64,000 nucleotides of DNA from positions 2,542,001 to 2,606,000 of the forward strand of contig NZ_CP022423.1 of the NCBI RefSeq assembly GCF_002222655.1, given 5' to 3'. The notes beneath the pieces are model-generated. The model saw nothing but the letters and a program-made list of their open reading frames with translations. It made no database searches and was not told the origin of the DNA. The position numbers were made by a program, and so were the translations under genes. This stretch comes from Vitreoscilla filiformis (GTDB lineage: Bacteria > Pseudomonadota > Gammaproteobacteria > Burkholderiales > Burkholderiaceae_C). Numbering within the stretch: the stretch's first letter is position 1; the number at the start of each line of letters is the position of its first letter. This document shows positions 9,248 through 18,906 of the stretch, piece by piece.

Positions 9248-12200
9248 TCACGCTCCAGCTTGGCCACACCCTTGAATGAGCACCTCGTGGCGGCTCTTGG
9301 CCAGGCTCATGATGGCCACCGCCACCCGTTCGGCGTTTTGTTTCAGCTCTGGAATCTGCGCTTTCATGATCTCGATTTTCAGCCGGCCGCGCACCTGCCG
9401 CTGCTTGTCCGGGTTGCGCCAGAAATCGAGGCTGCCGATGGTGTCTTGCAGAATCTCTACCGTCTTTTCCATCAACGCCAGAAAGGCCGGGCGCTGGGCC
9501 GCGTCCACGCTGGCGCTGGCAAAGCCTTCTTTCAGGATGTAGTCAAAGAAAGGGGCCACTTCGGGCGGCACATCCCCCGGCGTTTGCTGGCGCCCGGCCA
9601 GGGCTTCTTTTCGCAGCTCGGTGAGCTTCTCGGCCAGCAAGTCCCACTGCTGTTGATGCTGTTTCAGCAGCGCTTCCACTTTCTGGGACAGGCGTTGGTA
9701 GAAGCTCGGATCCTCGTCATGATGCACCGTGCAGTGCTTGCGGATGGCATGGGCCATTTCGCTGGCCTTGGCGCGGGTGTTCTTCTCTGCGTGCTGGTTG
9801 AGCTTGGCCAGGAAGTCTTCGGCCAGCAATTCCACCGGCGGCACCTTGGGGTTGATGCCCAGGCTGATGAGGTGCTGGTTGATGAGCGCTCGCACCTTCT
9901 CGCCGGCTTGGCCCAGGTCGAGGCTGGCATCCTTGTAGCGCTCTTTGGCGACGTGCAGCAGGTAGCCCAGGCGACGCGCTGGCACACGGTAAGGCTGCGC
10001 AGCCGGGCGCGGCAGGATGATGTCCAGGCTGGCCAGGAACTTCTTCAAACCAACGTCAAACGTGGCGCGGGCTTTTTCGTCTTCCAGGGCGGTGACGGCC
10101 GCATCGGCAACTTGCACATCGGCGTTCATGTCGGGCAGGTGGCCTTCGACGAAGGCGCGGATGTCCGCCACACCCAGCCCGACGAACACTTGCAGCAGGC
10201 GCTGGTAACGCTCCTCCAACACGGGGAGCTCGGAGGCAATGTCTTTTAAACCATCGCGCAACTCGGCCAATTCATCGCTGGCGGCGTAGAGGGTGAGGGC
10301 TTGCGTCAAGTGGCTGGCCAGGCCGACGTAATCCACGATGTACCCGCGCTGCTTGCCCTGCTTCACCCGGTTGGTGCGGGCAATGGCTTGCAGCAAGGTG
10401 TGTTCGCGCAGCTTCTTGTCGATGTACATCACCTGCTCGATGGGGGCATCAAAGCCGGTGAGCAGCATGTCACACACGATCAGGAAGGCGATGCCGGTGT
10501 GGCCCTGCTCCGGGTCATCAAGGTTGAAACTGCGGCAAAAGTTCTCTACCGCGTTCATCTCCCGGGCCTGCTTGCGCACGGCAGTGATGGCGGCGTCTTC
10601 GTTGGTGCCGTCGCTGGAAACAATCACCGCTGTTTTCAGAAAGCGCAGTTGCCGCAGCAAGTCGGCATCGGGCACGGGGGCCGATGCTTCCTGTTCAATG
10701 CGCTTGGCCAATGCCTTCTGAATGCCTTGTTGGTAGCGCAGGCACGCCAGCTTGGAATGGCACACCACCTGCGCCTTGAACCCATTGGGCAGGATGTTGG
10801 CGATGTAGTGCTGCACCAGATCCGTGGCGATGGCGTTGATCCGCTGTTCGGCTTCGAGGATGTCACCGGTGGCACCGTATTTTTTCTTGATGGCCTCCAG
10901 CTCGGCCGGGCTGCGGTCACGAAACAGGTCTTCAAACGCGGTGTCGAACTCGGTTTTCTTCTCCAGCGCGTTGTCGGCGGTTTTGCCTTCGTAGAGGATG
11001 CGCAGCGTGGTGCCATCTTCCACTGCATCGAGCAGCCGGTAGGTGTCGATGTAGCTGCCGAAGCGTTTGTGCGTCTTTTTCTCGCCGTGGCGCTGGGTGA
11101 TGAGCGGTGTTCCGGTGAAGGCGATGCGTGTGGCGTTGGGAAACGCCTCGAACAGGTTGTCCCCCAGGTCAGAGCTTTGGGTGCGGTGGGCCTCGTCGAT
11201 CATCAGCAAGATGCGCTGCGAGGGGTTCACTTCGCCAAAGGTCTTGCCCGAAGGCAGGGGTTCATCACTGCCCAGCGCTTCGGCCACGGCGGTGCTCAGT
11301 GTCAACGTGGGCTCTTGGAACTTGTGGATCATCACCATGTTGATGTCCGAGCTGTCGCTGGCGAGTTGCTGGCGCAGGCCGGCGCGGCTCTCGATCACGT
11401 TCACCTTGCCGCCGATGAGGGTGGCGGTGTCGCCGAGCTGTTCCTCCAGGTCTTGGCGGTCGTTGACGAGGACGATTTTGTAATCGCTCAGGTCGGTGCT
11501 GGCGCGCAGCATCCGGGCCAGAAACACCATGGTGAGGGACTTGCCGGAACCCTGGGTGTGCCACACCACGCCGCTGCGCTCGGCGGGGGTTTGGCCTGCA
11601 CGCAAGCGCTGCACGATGCGCCCGGCGGCGCGGAACTGCTGGTAACGCGCCACCACTTTGACCCGTGGCCCGCCGTCGGTGTCCATGAACACCGCGCAGC
11701 AGCGCAGCACTTGCAACAGGTTGGCCGGGGGCAGCAGGCCAGCGATGAGGCGTTGCTGGCCGGTCATGTTGGCGAGTTCGGTGTCGGCCTGGGGAAAGAG
11801 CGTTTTCCAGGCGTAGAAGTGTTCTTCGCCGGAGGTGATGGTGCCGTAATCTGCTTCTTGTCCGGTGCTGCGGATCAGCAGCAAGTTGCTGTGGAACAGG
11901 CGCGGTTCGCCCTCTTTCAGCCCGGCGTGTTCGGTTTTGGGGCGGCGGTTCATGTAGCGCCGCAACTGCTCCAGCGCTTCTTGCAGCGGGTTGGCGCAGT
12001 GGGCCGACGCCTTTTTGCACTCCACCACCCCCAGCGGGATGCCGTTCACGAACAGCACGATGTCGGGAATGATGAAATCTTTCACACACCCGGGGGTGTC
12101 CACGCGGAACTGGTTGATGGCGTGGAAGCGGTTGCGCTCGGGGCGTTGGAAGTCAATGAGTTGCACCACCGGGTCGGCTTCGCCGGTGAGGGGGTTCTCA

Positions 12201-12514
12201 TCCACCTGGGCCTTGAACAGCAGGGCTTGCACCGCTTCGTTGGCTTGCACCAGGGGGATGTGGCTGGGCTGCTGGTGCAACTGCTGGCGCAGGTCGTCAA
12301 GCTGTTGCGCACTGAGCCAGGCTTGGCCGTCGGCGGTGCGGTTGAGGTCGCGCACGGCCTGGTCGAACACTTCGGGCAGCAGCCATTGGCGGAAGTGCTG
12401 GCGCAGGCTGGCCCGGGGGTTCTGGGGGATGCCCTGGCCTTGATCCACCACCGTCCACCCCAGGGCGGCGAGTTGTTGCAGGAAGGGTTGTTCAACCTCG
12501 GTGTACTCGCTCAT
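9248..12514 (-). CDS. hsdR: Type I restriction enzyme, R (endonuclease/translocase) subunit
   Basis: A 1088-residue subunit that translocates DNA and cleaves it when the recognition site is unmodified. The N-terminal PD-(D/E)xK nuclease is visible as FIIPDIVLFVNGIP (about 145-158) with ECKK near 166. The superfamily 2 motor follows: Walker A TQGSGKSLTMV near 320, DEAH box LLMIDEAHR near 438, motif III AFTGTPL near 470, and motif VI-like AIARTNRV near 715. A helical C-terminal region would contact HsdM. All catalytic motifs are intact and the length is normal, so it should be active. It begins 19 bases after the DarG-like gene, without an obvious strong ribosome site. Confidence 0.95.
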   Translation of the reverse strand: MSEYTEVEQPFLQQLAALGWTVVDQGQGIPQNPRASLRQHFRQWLLPEVFDQAVRDLNRTADGQAWLSAQQLDDLRQQLHQQPSHIPLVQANEAVQALLFKAQVDENPLTGEADPVVQLIDFQRPERNRFHAINQFRVDTPGCVKDFIIPDIVLFVNGIPLGVVECKKASAHCANPLQEALEQLRRYMNRRPKTEHAGLKEGEPRLFHSNLLLIRSTGQEADYGTITSGEEHFYAWKTLFPQADTELANMTGQQRLIAGLLPPANLLQVLRCCAVFMDTDGGPRVKVVARYQQFRAAGRIVQRLRAGQTPAERSGVVWHTQGSGKSLTMVFLARMLRASTDLSDYKIVLVNDRQDLEEQLGDTATLIGGKVNVIESRAGLRQQLASDSSDINMVMIHKFQEPTLTLSTAVAEALGSDEPLPSGKTFGEVNPSQRILLMIDEAHRTQSSDLGDNLFEAFPNATRIAFTGTPLITQRHGEKKTHKRFGSYIDTYRLLDAVEDGTTLRILYEGKTADNALEKKTEFDTAFEDLFRDRSPAELEAIKKKYGATGDILEAEQRINAIATDLVQHYIANILPNGFKAQVVCHSKLACLRYQQGIQKALAKRIEQEASAPVPDADLLRQLRFLKTAVIVSSDGTNEDAAITAVRKQAREMNAVENFCRSFNLDDPEQGHTGIAFLIVCDMLLTGFDAPIEQVMYIDKKLREHTLLQAIARTNRVKQGKQRGYIVDYVGLASHLTQALTLYAASDELAELRDGLKDIASELPVLEERYQRLLQVFVGLGVADIRAFVEGHLPDMNADVQVADAAVTALEDEKARATFDVGLKKFLASLDIILPRPAAQPYRVPARRLGYLLHVAKERYKDASLDLGQAGEKVRALINQHLISLGINPKVPPVELLAEDFLAKLNQHAEKNTRAKASEMAHAIRKHCTVHHDEDPSFYQRLSQKVEALLKQHQQQWDLLAEKLTELRKEALAGRQQTPGDVPPEVAPFFDYILKEGFASASVDAAQRPAFLALMEKTVEILQDTIGSLDFWRNPDKQRQVRGRLKIEIMKAQIPELKQNAERVAVAIMSLAKSRHEVLIQGCGQAGA

Positions 12515-12533
12515 GCTGGGGCTGGAAAAGGCG

Positions 12534-13157
12534 TTAAGGGGTGGCGGGAACGGCGCTCAGGCGCTCCAGGGCGTAGGCCAAGGCGCGATCGTCGAACAGG
12601 CGATTTTTGCGGGCGGCTGCTTGTGGGCCGCCGCGCCAGTGGCGCAAGCCTTCGCGCACGGCGGTCACGGTGGGGGCGACGTGTTCACGCGCCAGCAGCC
12701 AGTCTACGGTGGCCAGCAGTTCCATGCCGAAGGGGGACTCGAAGCCGTCGATGAGCGCCGCTGTGGCGTTGAGGGCTGGTTCGTAGGCGCGGGCTTGGGT
12801 CTTCAGGTAGGTCTGCACCTGGGTTTTGTGGGCATCATCGAACCAGATGACATCGAGCGGGTCGGCGTCGCTGATGCGCTTGTGGCAGTGCAGGTAACTG
12901 CCGTCCAGGCCGTCGAGCAGGTGGCGCAGGCGGTCGGCGTAGGGGCCGTATTTGTGCGGGGCAAAGCGCAGATCGAGCGAAGGCAGGCCGGCGCGCTCGA
13001 TGGCGCGCTCCAACAGCCAGGCGAGTTTCTGAATCTCCAGCAGGCTGCACTCCATGCCCAGCACCCAATAGCGGCGCACCAGTTCGGCGATGAGGGCGCG
13101 GGCGGGGGTGAGTTGTTCCACGCCGTTGCGTTTGGCGACGTTTTGGTTTTTACCCAT
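12534..13157 (-). CDS. Orphan DarG C-terminal (DarT-neutralising) domain-like protein inside the hsd operon
   Basis: A 207-residue protein with no macrodomain, nuclease or HTH motif. From residue 14 on it resembles, from memory of the family, the C-terminal half of DarG-type antitoxins: [79 protein letters not shown] and [18 protein letters not shown]. In full DarG this part follows an ADP-ribosylglycohydrolase macrodomain and blocks the DNA-ADP-ribosylating toxin DarT by DNA mimicry. Here it opens directly at [15 protein letters not shown], overlaps the end of hsdS by 8 bases (ATGGGTAA) and precedes hsdR by 19. No DarT or macrodomain gene is in the window. Homology is fairly sure; function in this operon is unknown. 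Confidence 0.75.
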   Translation of the reverse strand: MGKNQNVAKRNGVEQLTPARALIAELVRRYWVLGMECSLLEIQKLAWLLERAIERAGLPSLDLRFAPHKYGPYADRLRHLLDGLDGSYLHCHKRISDADPLDVIWFDDAHKTQVQTYLKTQARAYEPALNATAALIDGFESPFGMELLATVDWLLAREHVAPTVTAVREGLRHWRGGPQAAARKNRLFDDRALAYALERLSAVPATP

Positions 13158-14457
13158 CGGTCGCCTCGTGTTCAGGCACCGGCACGGGCACTTTGCCGGT
13201 GAGCAGGTCTTGCATCAGGCCGGATTTTTGTTTTTTGAGCTTCTCGACCTGAGCGCTTTCCTGTCGAATTTTGGTTGAAATTCGCAAATAACGCGCATGT
13301 ATCTGCGCCTGTTCACCGAGGCTAGGAACAGGCAACCTGAGATTTTTCAATGTGCTGGACTGGATTGCATCCATGATGCCTCCCTGCATAGCACGACGAA
13401 ACCATGCTTGCGCCCATGCCGCATGATTAAGCTGCCAACAAACCAATTCTGGAATAACCTTTTCCGGATCGAACGTCATCGTCCAAAGGTGCTTTGACGA
13501 AAGGGCCAAATCCAAATCTTCGGGGATGACACAACACCGACCAACCGTTCCCATGATTGTGATAACCACGTCCCGAGGACGAACTTTGTATTTAGCCAAC
13601 TCCGCAAACTTGTTTGCATCAACAAACCGTCGAAAGCTGGATTCAAAGTGTTCAGTATGGATGTTGTCAATCCCCAAAAATGGAATTCCATCATTCACTA
13701 ATTCATGCTTGAGCAGCGCACTACCAAAAGGCCCGCTTCGAATGTTGTTGGCAACCGGGGCGAGTAGCTCGTTAAGCGCGGAAACATTCCAACCCTTTGG
13801 AATCCACCCGATCGCTGTTTCCTGATACAACTCCGGCGCCTCTTCCCGCCTAGGCCGCAATTGCCCATTGGGCAGCACGCCACGGGTGAACAGGTCGTGC
13901 ATCAGCCCGGCTTTGATGTGCTGATACTTTTCGATCAGGGATTCGGTTTTTTCGATGGAGGCGTCAACTCCATTCAAAATTCGAACGATTCTATCTTGAT
14001 GAGTTGTGCTTTTTGGGTAACAAATCGGGATACTTCGTACCGACTTTGCATTAAGGTTTGATTGAGTTGTTTGAGCCGTATACTTAAAAACACCAGGACG
14101 AATAAAATCAAGCTGATAATAAAGAAATTCCAAGCCAATGCAATCAGCCACTTTTAGCGCAATAATGGCTTGACTTGTTGCACAAGGGATTTTGTTAATT
14201 ATTGGTTTGCCAATGGTTGCATACATTGAATACAAAATTTGCGGCTCTTTAATAAGCCAGGCCGCGCTACTATTAAGCCCCAACTCGGTAAGAAATTTCT
14301 GTGTCTTGTCAAGGTAACGCCCAGCAGCCGTGATGTCTTCGATCGTGACAAATGGAATTTCACCCCCATAAAAATTTGGGACAGAGGCCGTGGGTGTGCC
14401 ACCTGCCCGCTGCGTAACGGTTACATCGCCGACCGTGGAGTGAATCCACTCACTCAT
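13150..14457 (-). CDS. hsdS: Type I restriction-modification specificity subunit
   Basis: A 435-residue DNA-recognition subunit. It has two target recognition domains, about residues 1-165 ([20 protein letters not shown], then PFVTIEDI) and about 210-385 ([13 protein letters not shown], then [10 protein letters not shown]). Each is followed by a conserved helical spacer ([20 protein letters not shown] and [19 protein letters not shown]). The ATG at 14457 overlaps the hsdM stop in ATGAGTGA; an upstream in-frame start would add eight residues. The target-recognition parts are much more AT-rich than the flanking genes, as expected if they are exchanged between strains. The recognised DNA sequence cannot be read from the protein. 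Confidence 0.93.
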   Translation of the reverse strand: MSEWIHSTVGDVTVTQRAGGTPTASVPNFYGGEIPFVTIEDITAAGRYLDKTQKFLTELGLNSSAAWLIKEPQILYSMYATIGKPIINKIPCATSQAIIALKVADCIGLEFLYYQLDFIRPGVFKYTAQTTQSNLNAKSVRSIPICYPKSTTHQDRIVRILNGVDASIEKTESLIEKYQHIKAGLMHDLFTRGVLPNGQLRPRREEAPELYQETAIGWIPKGWNVSALNELLAPVANNIRSGPFGSALLKHELVNDGIPFLGIDNIHTEHFESSFRRFVDANKFAELAKYKVRPRDVVITIMGTVGRCCVIPEDLDLALSSKHLWTMTFDPEKVIPELVCWQLNHAAWAQAWFRRAMQGGIMDAIQSSTLKNLRLPVPSLGEQAQIHARYLRISTKIRQESAQVEKLKKQKSGLMQDLLTGKVPVPVPEHEATDG

Positions 14458-17035
14458 ACCCCAGCTCCCGCAAAAACCCATTCAGCTCCGCCATCGCCGC
14501 ATCCCGTTCGGCTTCTATTTGGCGCGCCGTCACCGCGTACTTGCTCCACAGATTCTCAAGCGCCGCCACACACGCCCGCTGATCCGCCCGAACATACTGC
14601 CCATACGTCTCAAACAGACATTCCCCCAACCGCGCCACAATCACCCGCCGCGCCTCATCCGCCCCAATTTTCTGCCGCGCTTTCTCGACCAACTCCTCCT
14701 TGGCCGCCTCCGCACTGCGGATCTGCTTCTTCAGCAACTTGGCCTCATCCTCCAACCCCTTGTGCCGCGCCAATTGCGCCTCCATGCGCTTCACCTCGGC
14801 CTCATAACGCAGCATCGCCTCCCGGTCGCCCTCGCGCTTGGCCACCTTCGCCAGCCCCTTGGCCTCCTTCACAGACGCCTTCAGCGCCTTCACTTCCTCG
14901 GCCGGCAACACGCCAGAGTCTTCCGTATCCTCAAAATCTTCCTCACCCGCCGCCGCAAACAAGGCCCGCAACTCCGCCAAACGCGCATGCTGACGCTCCA
15001 ACTCCGCCAACACCTGCGGAAACTGGCTGCGCAAAATCGCATCATCCGGAATCAACTCCGCGCCCCAACCACTCGCGGCAATCGACTTGAAATCCGCCAC
15101 CAACTGCGTGTAGTAATTGGCAAACGCCCCACGCACCTGAAAACGGTTCAGCAAACCCTGCCCGCTCAACGTGCGCTCAATGCTGTCCAACAAAATCGAG
15201 CGCATTTGATACACGTTATGCCGCCGCCCCTGAAGATCCAACGGATCCGGCGCCAACGCCTCCACCAGCGGCACATGCTGCGCCCACCACCCCCGCAGCG
15301 CCGCCATGAACGCCGCTTGGCACTGCGCCACTCCAGCGTGGCCATTCACCAGCGTGGCAATGGCGCGTTTGTCCGCCCGCAACTCCGGCGCCAAATCCAC
15401 ATACCCGACATCCGACGCACGCGGCACAAAACAGCTCTCCCGCAGCCCCGCATAGTGGCGCCAAAAATGCCCCAGCGCCGCCACCTCCGCCACCGGCACC
15501 CCACCGTGCAAATGGGCACGCACATCGTGCGGTTCCGGCGGCGGGGCGTTGTCCACATAACGGCGGATGTTGCAGTTGTAATCTTCCGCCTGAATCTCGG
15601 CGATGGGCACCCGGCGCGCATAACCGGGAATATCGTGCCCAGCGCGGTAGGCGTGGACGATTTTGTCCACATCCTCCGCCCGCAAATGGTTTTGCGCCTT
15701 GCCTTCCCGATATTCTCGATCCGCATTGATGAACAACACATGCCGGCGCTGCGCCGCACCGTCCTTGTTCATCACCAAAATGCACGCCGGAATCCCCGTG
15801 CCATAAAACAGATTGGCCGGCAGCCCGATCACCGCCTCCAAGAAACCCTTGTCCACAAAAGACTTGCGCGCTTCGCGCTCCTCCCCGCCCCGGAACAACA
15901 CCCCGTGCGGCATCACCGAGGCCATGCGGCCATTGCTCTTGAGCACCGCCAACATGTGCTGCACGAACATCAAATCAGCCTTCTTGCCCTTTTCCGGCAT
16001 CCAGAATTGGAAACGCCCCGGAAAGGCAATCGCCTCCTTCTTCTTGCTGCCACTGCCGTCGTCCTTCGATTGGGTTTTTGAATAGTTTTGGCTGAACGGC
16101 GGGTTGGCCAGCACCCGGTCAAAACGACGCAGCTCGCCGTTTTCATCCAGATGGCGCGGGTTGGCCAGGGTATCAGCGTTGCGGATGTCCGCGTGGGCAA
16201 TGCCATGCAACAGCATGTTCATCTTGCAGATAGACCAGGTGGTGCCCATCTTTTCCTGCCCGAACAACTCTAGCTCGGACGGGTTGCCGCCACACTCGCG
16301 CAAATAATCCCGCGCCTGAATCAACATGCCCCCTGAGCCGACCGTCGGGTCATACACCCGCATATTCTCTTTCGGATCGCAGATTTCCACACACACCCGC
16401 ACCACTTCAGCCGGGGTGTAGAACTCGCCCGCCTTTTTGCCAGCAGAGTCCGCAAAATGTTTGATCAAAAACTCGTAGGCTGCACCCAGCAAATCGGGAA
16501 ACTCGAAATCATCATCACGCAGCGGGATTTTGTCGAAGTTCTGGATGAAATCCGCCAGCGTGTCATCGTCCAGCGTGCTCTGCCCGATTTTGCGGTTGAA
16601 GTTGATGGTTTCCTTCAGCACGTCCTGCAAGGCATCCGGGTTGGCGTCTTCGAGCGCGGCCAGCGCCTTGTTCAGCGCCGTGCCCACGTTCTCCTTCACA
16701 TGCTTGAGCGCTGGGCGCATCACCGGCGGCGTGACGGACAGATCCGCCCAACCCTCATTCCAGCGCGCCCGCTTGGGCACGAAGAAATATTTGCCGGTGT
16801 ACTGGTCGCGGTCTTCCAGCAGCGTGAGCGTGTCCTCTTCGGACAGCGCCATGGCTTTCGCCTCTTTGCGAATCTCGACGCGCCGCTGGTCGAACAAGTC
16901 ACTGGCCCGCTTCAGGAACAGCAAGCCGAAGATGTATTCCTTGTACTCACTGGCGTCCATGTTGCCGCGCAGGTCGTCGCAGGCGGTCAAGAGCAGCTTT
17001 TCCAGCCGGGCCAGGGTGAGTTTGGTCGTGCTCAT
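14450..17035 (-). CDS. hsdM: Type I restriction-modification methyltransferase subunit (long form)
   Basis: An 861-residue N6-adenine methyltransferase subunit. Residues about 5-140 form the HsdM N-terminal helical domain. The SAM-binding motif [14 protein letters not shown] is near 225, and the catalytic NPPF motif lies in [13 protein letters not shown] near 310. The catalytic core ends about residue 500. The remaining 360 residues are Lys/Glu/Ala-rich, with a long probable coiled coil around [20 protein letters not shown] (about 700-790). Common HsdM proteins are near 500 residues, so this is an extended type. First gene of the operon; its ATG is only 22 bases from the tRNA-Pro terminator hairpin and no clear ribosome site is visible. 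Confidence 0.93.
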   Translation of the reverse strand: MSTTKLTLARLEKLLLTACDDLRGNMDASEYKEYIFGLLFLKRASDLFDQRRVEIRKEAKAMALSEEDTLTLLEDRDQYTGKYFFVPKRARWNEGWADLSVTPPVMRPALKHVKENVGTALNKALAALEDANPDALQDVLKETINFNRKIGQSTLDDDTLADFIQNFDKIPLRDDDFEFPDLLGAAYEFLIKHFADSAGKKAGEFYTPAEVVRVCVEICDPKENMRVYDPTVGSGGMLIQARDYLRECGGNPSELELFGQEKMGTTWSICKMNMLLHGIAHADIRNADTLANPRHLDENGELRRFDRVLANPPFSQNYSKTQSKDDGSGSKKKEAIAFPGRFQFWMPEKGKKADLMFVQHMLAVLKSNGRMASVMPHGVLFRGGEEREARKSFVDKGFLEAVIGLPANLFYGTGIPACILVMNKDGAAQRRHVLFINADREYREGKAQNHLRAEDVDKIVHAYRAGHDIPGYARRVPIAEIQAEDYNCNIRRYVDNAPPPEPHDVRAHLHGGVPVAEVAALGHFWRHYAGLRESCFVPRASDVGYVDLAPELRADKRAIATLVNGHAGVAQCQAAFMAALRGWWAQHVPLVEALAPDPLDLQGRRHNVYQMRSILLDSIERTLSGQGLLNRFQVRGAFANYYTQLVADFKSIAASGWGAELIPDDAILRSQFPQVLAELERQHARLAELRALFAAAGEEDFEDTEDSGVLPAEEVKALKASVKEAKGLAKVAKREGDREAMLRYEAEVKRMEAQLARHKGLEDEAKLLKKQIRSAEAAKEELVEKARQKIGADEARRVIVARLGECLFETYGQYVRADQRACVAALENLWSKYAVTARQIEAERDAAMAELNGFLRELGYE

Positions 17036-17057
17036 GCGTCAACAGCTTGCAGAAATG

Positions 17058-17090
17058 AAAACGGGCCAGTTCCTTTTGAGAACTGACCCG
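17058..17090 (-). terminator. Rho-independent terminator of tRNA-Pro
   Basis: Read on the minus strand, CGGGTCAGTTC pairs with GAACTGGCCCG (one mismatch) around a seven-base loop and is followed by TTTT. It lies between the tRNA-Pro gene and hsdM, so transcription of hsdM must start inside or after it, or depend on read-through. Confidence 0.75.
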
Positions 17091-17098
17091 TGAATCAA

Positions 17099-17175
17099 TG
17101 GTCGGGGTGGCGGGATTCGAACTCGCGACCCCTTGCACCCCATGCAAGTGCGCTACCAGGCTGCGCTACACCCCG
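17099..17175 (-). tRNA. tRNA-Pro (anticodon GGG)
   Basis: A 77-nt cloverleaf with acceptor stem CGGGGTG/CACCCCG (C1-G72, typical of proline tRNAs), D arm with AGCGCAGCCTGGTAGCGC, anticodon stem CTTGC/GCAAG enclosing ATGGGGT (anticodon GGG), T loop GTTCGAATC and encoded CCA. It reads CCC and CCT proline codons. Its 3' end faces the restriction-modification operon. Confidence 0.95.
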
Positions 17176-17207
17176 ACGCGAGAAAGCTATTCTAGCCCGA
17201 AAAAACT

Positions 17208-18047
17208 TCAGTGTGCAAGCACTTCGCTGATTTTTTGTACCGACCACACATCCGCCCCCAGCAAGCTGTGGGTTTGTTGACGCAACGCCGCCGCGTCCGC
17301 CGTGGTGAACAGCATGCAACGCTGGGCATCGGTCGATGTGGGCCCCCCCTCAGCGGTCACCGGCAGCCCGAGCACGCTGCGGGTGCGACGGGCGACAGCT
17401 TCGGCGGTGTCCACAATCCGCACAGCAGGCCCCAAACGCGCTGCCACCCGATCCGCCACAAAAGGGTAATGGGTGCAGCCCAAGGCCACCGTGTCCACCT
17501 GTGCGGCGCGCAGTGGTTGGCAGAAGACATCAAGCAACGCTTCCACTTCGGCATTGGGTAAGCCAGCCTCAATCGCCGAAGCCAAGCCCGGGCAAGGCAC
17601 CCGCGTCACCGCACAGTGCGCAGCGTGGCGTTGCACCAAGGCTTCGAAGCGCGCACTGGCCAAGGTGCCCGGCGTGGCCATCACCCCAACGCGCCCACTG
17701 CGGCTGGCCGCCGCAGCGGGTTTGATGCCCGGCTCGACGCCCACAAATGGCCTGTGCGGAAACGCCTGGCGCAACATGTCAATCGCCTGCGTGGTGGCGG
17801 TGTTGCAGGCCACTACCACGCAATCGACGCCTTGGTCGAACAGGTGCTGGGTCAAATGCACGCTGCGGGCGTGGATGTCTTGCGGCGCACGCTGGCCGTA
17901 GGGGGCATAAGCAGTGTCCGCCACATAACTGAAGCGCGCTTGCGGGCACGCTCGCAGCAACGCACGCAGGATGGACAAACCGCCCACCCCAGAATCAAAG
18001 ATGCCGACATGGGGCACCCGGTCGGAAGAAAAACACACATCGGACAT
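17208..18047 (-). CDS. murI: Glutamate racemase
   Basis: A 279-residue enzyme that makes D-glutamate for peptidoglycan. The N-terminal [17 protein letters not shown] motif (substrate Asp and Ser), the first catalytic cysteine in [11 protein letters not shown] and the second in [10 protein letters not shown] are all present. Length is normal. It is divergent from etfB and ends 32 bases before tRNA-Pro; no terminator is visible between, so the tRNA could be co-transcribed. Confidence 0.95.
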   Translation of the reverse strand: MSDVCFSSDRVPHVGIFDSGVGGLSILRALLRACPQARFSYVADTAYAPYGQRAPQDIHARSVHLTQHLFDQGVDCVVVACNTATTQAIDMLRQAFPHRPFVGVEPGIKPAAAASRSGRVGVMATPGTLASARFEALVQRHAAHCAVTRVPCPGLASAIEAGLPNAEVEALLDVFCQPLRAAQVDTVALGCTHYPFVADRVAARLGPAVRIVDTAEAVARRTRSVLGLPVTAEGGPTSTDAQRCMLFTTADAAALRQQTHSLLGADVWSVQKISEVLAH

Positions 18048-18111
18048 GGGGCGGGCAGTCTACCCCTGGGGGCACTTGGGCACGGAGGGCGCACCTAGAA
18101 TCCGCCCGCTT

Positions 18112-18127
18112 GAGCCTGACCAGGCTC
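18112..18127 (+). repeat. Inverted repeat in the etfB leader
   Basis: GAGCCTG and CAGGCTC separated by two bases, 25 bases before the etfB start and just ahead of the ribosome site. It could be an operator or a small hairpin; nothing more can be said from sequence. Confidence 0.4.
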
Positions 18128-18152
18128 TGAACGTTCAACTGGAGCAAGTGAC

Positions 18153-18905
18153 ATGAAGGTTCTCGTACCCGTCAAGCGCGTGGTCGACTACAACGTCAAG
18201 GTGCGTGTGAAGTCCGACGGCTCGGGCGTGGACATCGCCAACGTCAAGATGAGCATGAACCCCTTCGACGAGATTGCCGTGGAAGAAGCGGTGCGTCTGA
18301 AGGAAAAGGGCGGGGTGACGGAAGTCATCGCCGTGTCCTGCGGGCCGACGCAGTGCCAAGAAACCCTGCGCACCGCCATGGCCATCGGGGCCGATCGCGG
18401 CATTTTGGTGGACTGCGGCGCCGACGAGGTGCAACCGCTGGCCGTCGCCAAAATCCTCAAGGCGTTGGTGGAAAAAGAAGGCCCGAGCCTGGTGATCCTG
18501 GGCAAACAAGCCATTGACGATGACAGCAACCAAACCGGCCAAATGCTGGCGGCGCTGCTGGATCGTCCGCAAGCCACGTTCGCTTCGAAGGTGGAACTGA
18601 GCGCCGACGCCGCCACCGTCACCCGCGAGGTGGACGGCGGCCTGGAAACCGTGCGCGTGAGCCTGCCGGCCATCATCACCACGGACTTGCGCCTGAACGA
18701 GCCGCGTTATGTGACGCTGCCCAACATCATGAAGGCCAAGAAAAAGCCGCTGGCCACCGTCAAGCCCGCCGATCTGGGCGTGGACGTGGCGCCACGCCTG
18801 AAGACCTTGAAGGTCGCTGAACCGCCGGTGCGCGGTGCAGGCGTGAAGGTGGCCGACGTGGCCGCGCTGGTGGAAAAACTCAAGAACGAAGCCAAGGTGA
18901 TCTGA
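18153..18905 (+). CDS. etfB: Electron transfer flavoprotein, beta subunit
   Basis: A 250-residue subunit that, with EtfA, carries electrons from acyl-CoA and related dehydrogenases to ETF:quinone oxidoreductase. It begins [19 protein letters not shown] and has the [17 protein letters not shown] segment characteristic of EtfB and the AMP-binding [16 protein letters not shown] region. A GGAG site precedes the ATG. The etfA start follows one base after its stop, so both subunits are made in equal amounts. Confidence 0.96.
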   Translation: MKVLVPVKRVVDYNVKVRVKSDGSGVDIANVKMSMNPFDEIAVEEAVRLKEKGGVTEVIAVSCGPTQCQETLRTAMAIGADRGILVDCGADEVQPLAVAKILKALVEKEGPSLVILGKQAIDDDSNQTGQMLAALLDRPQATFASKVELSADAATVTREVDGGLETVRVSLPAIITTDLRLNEPRYVTLPNIMKAKKKPLATVKPADLGVDVAPRLKTLKVAEPPVRGAGVKVADVAALVEKLKNEAKVI

Positions 18906-18906
18906 G

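Noticed and set aside
10301..12754. Very long open frame (817 codons) antisense to hsdR
   Set aside because: It mirrors the hsdR codons in the opposite strand of high-GC DNA, has no recognisable domain, and hsdR itself has all family motifs.
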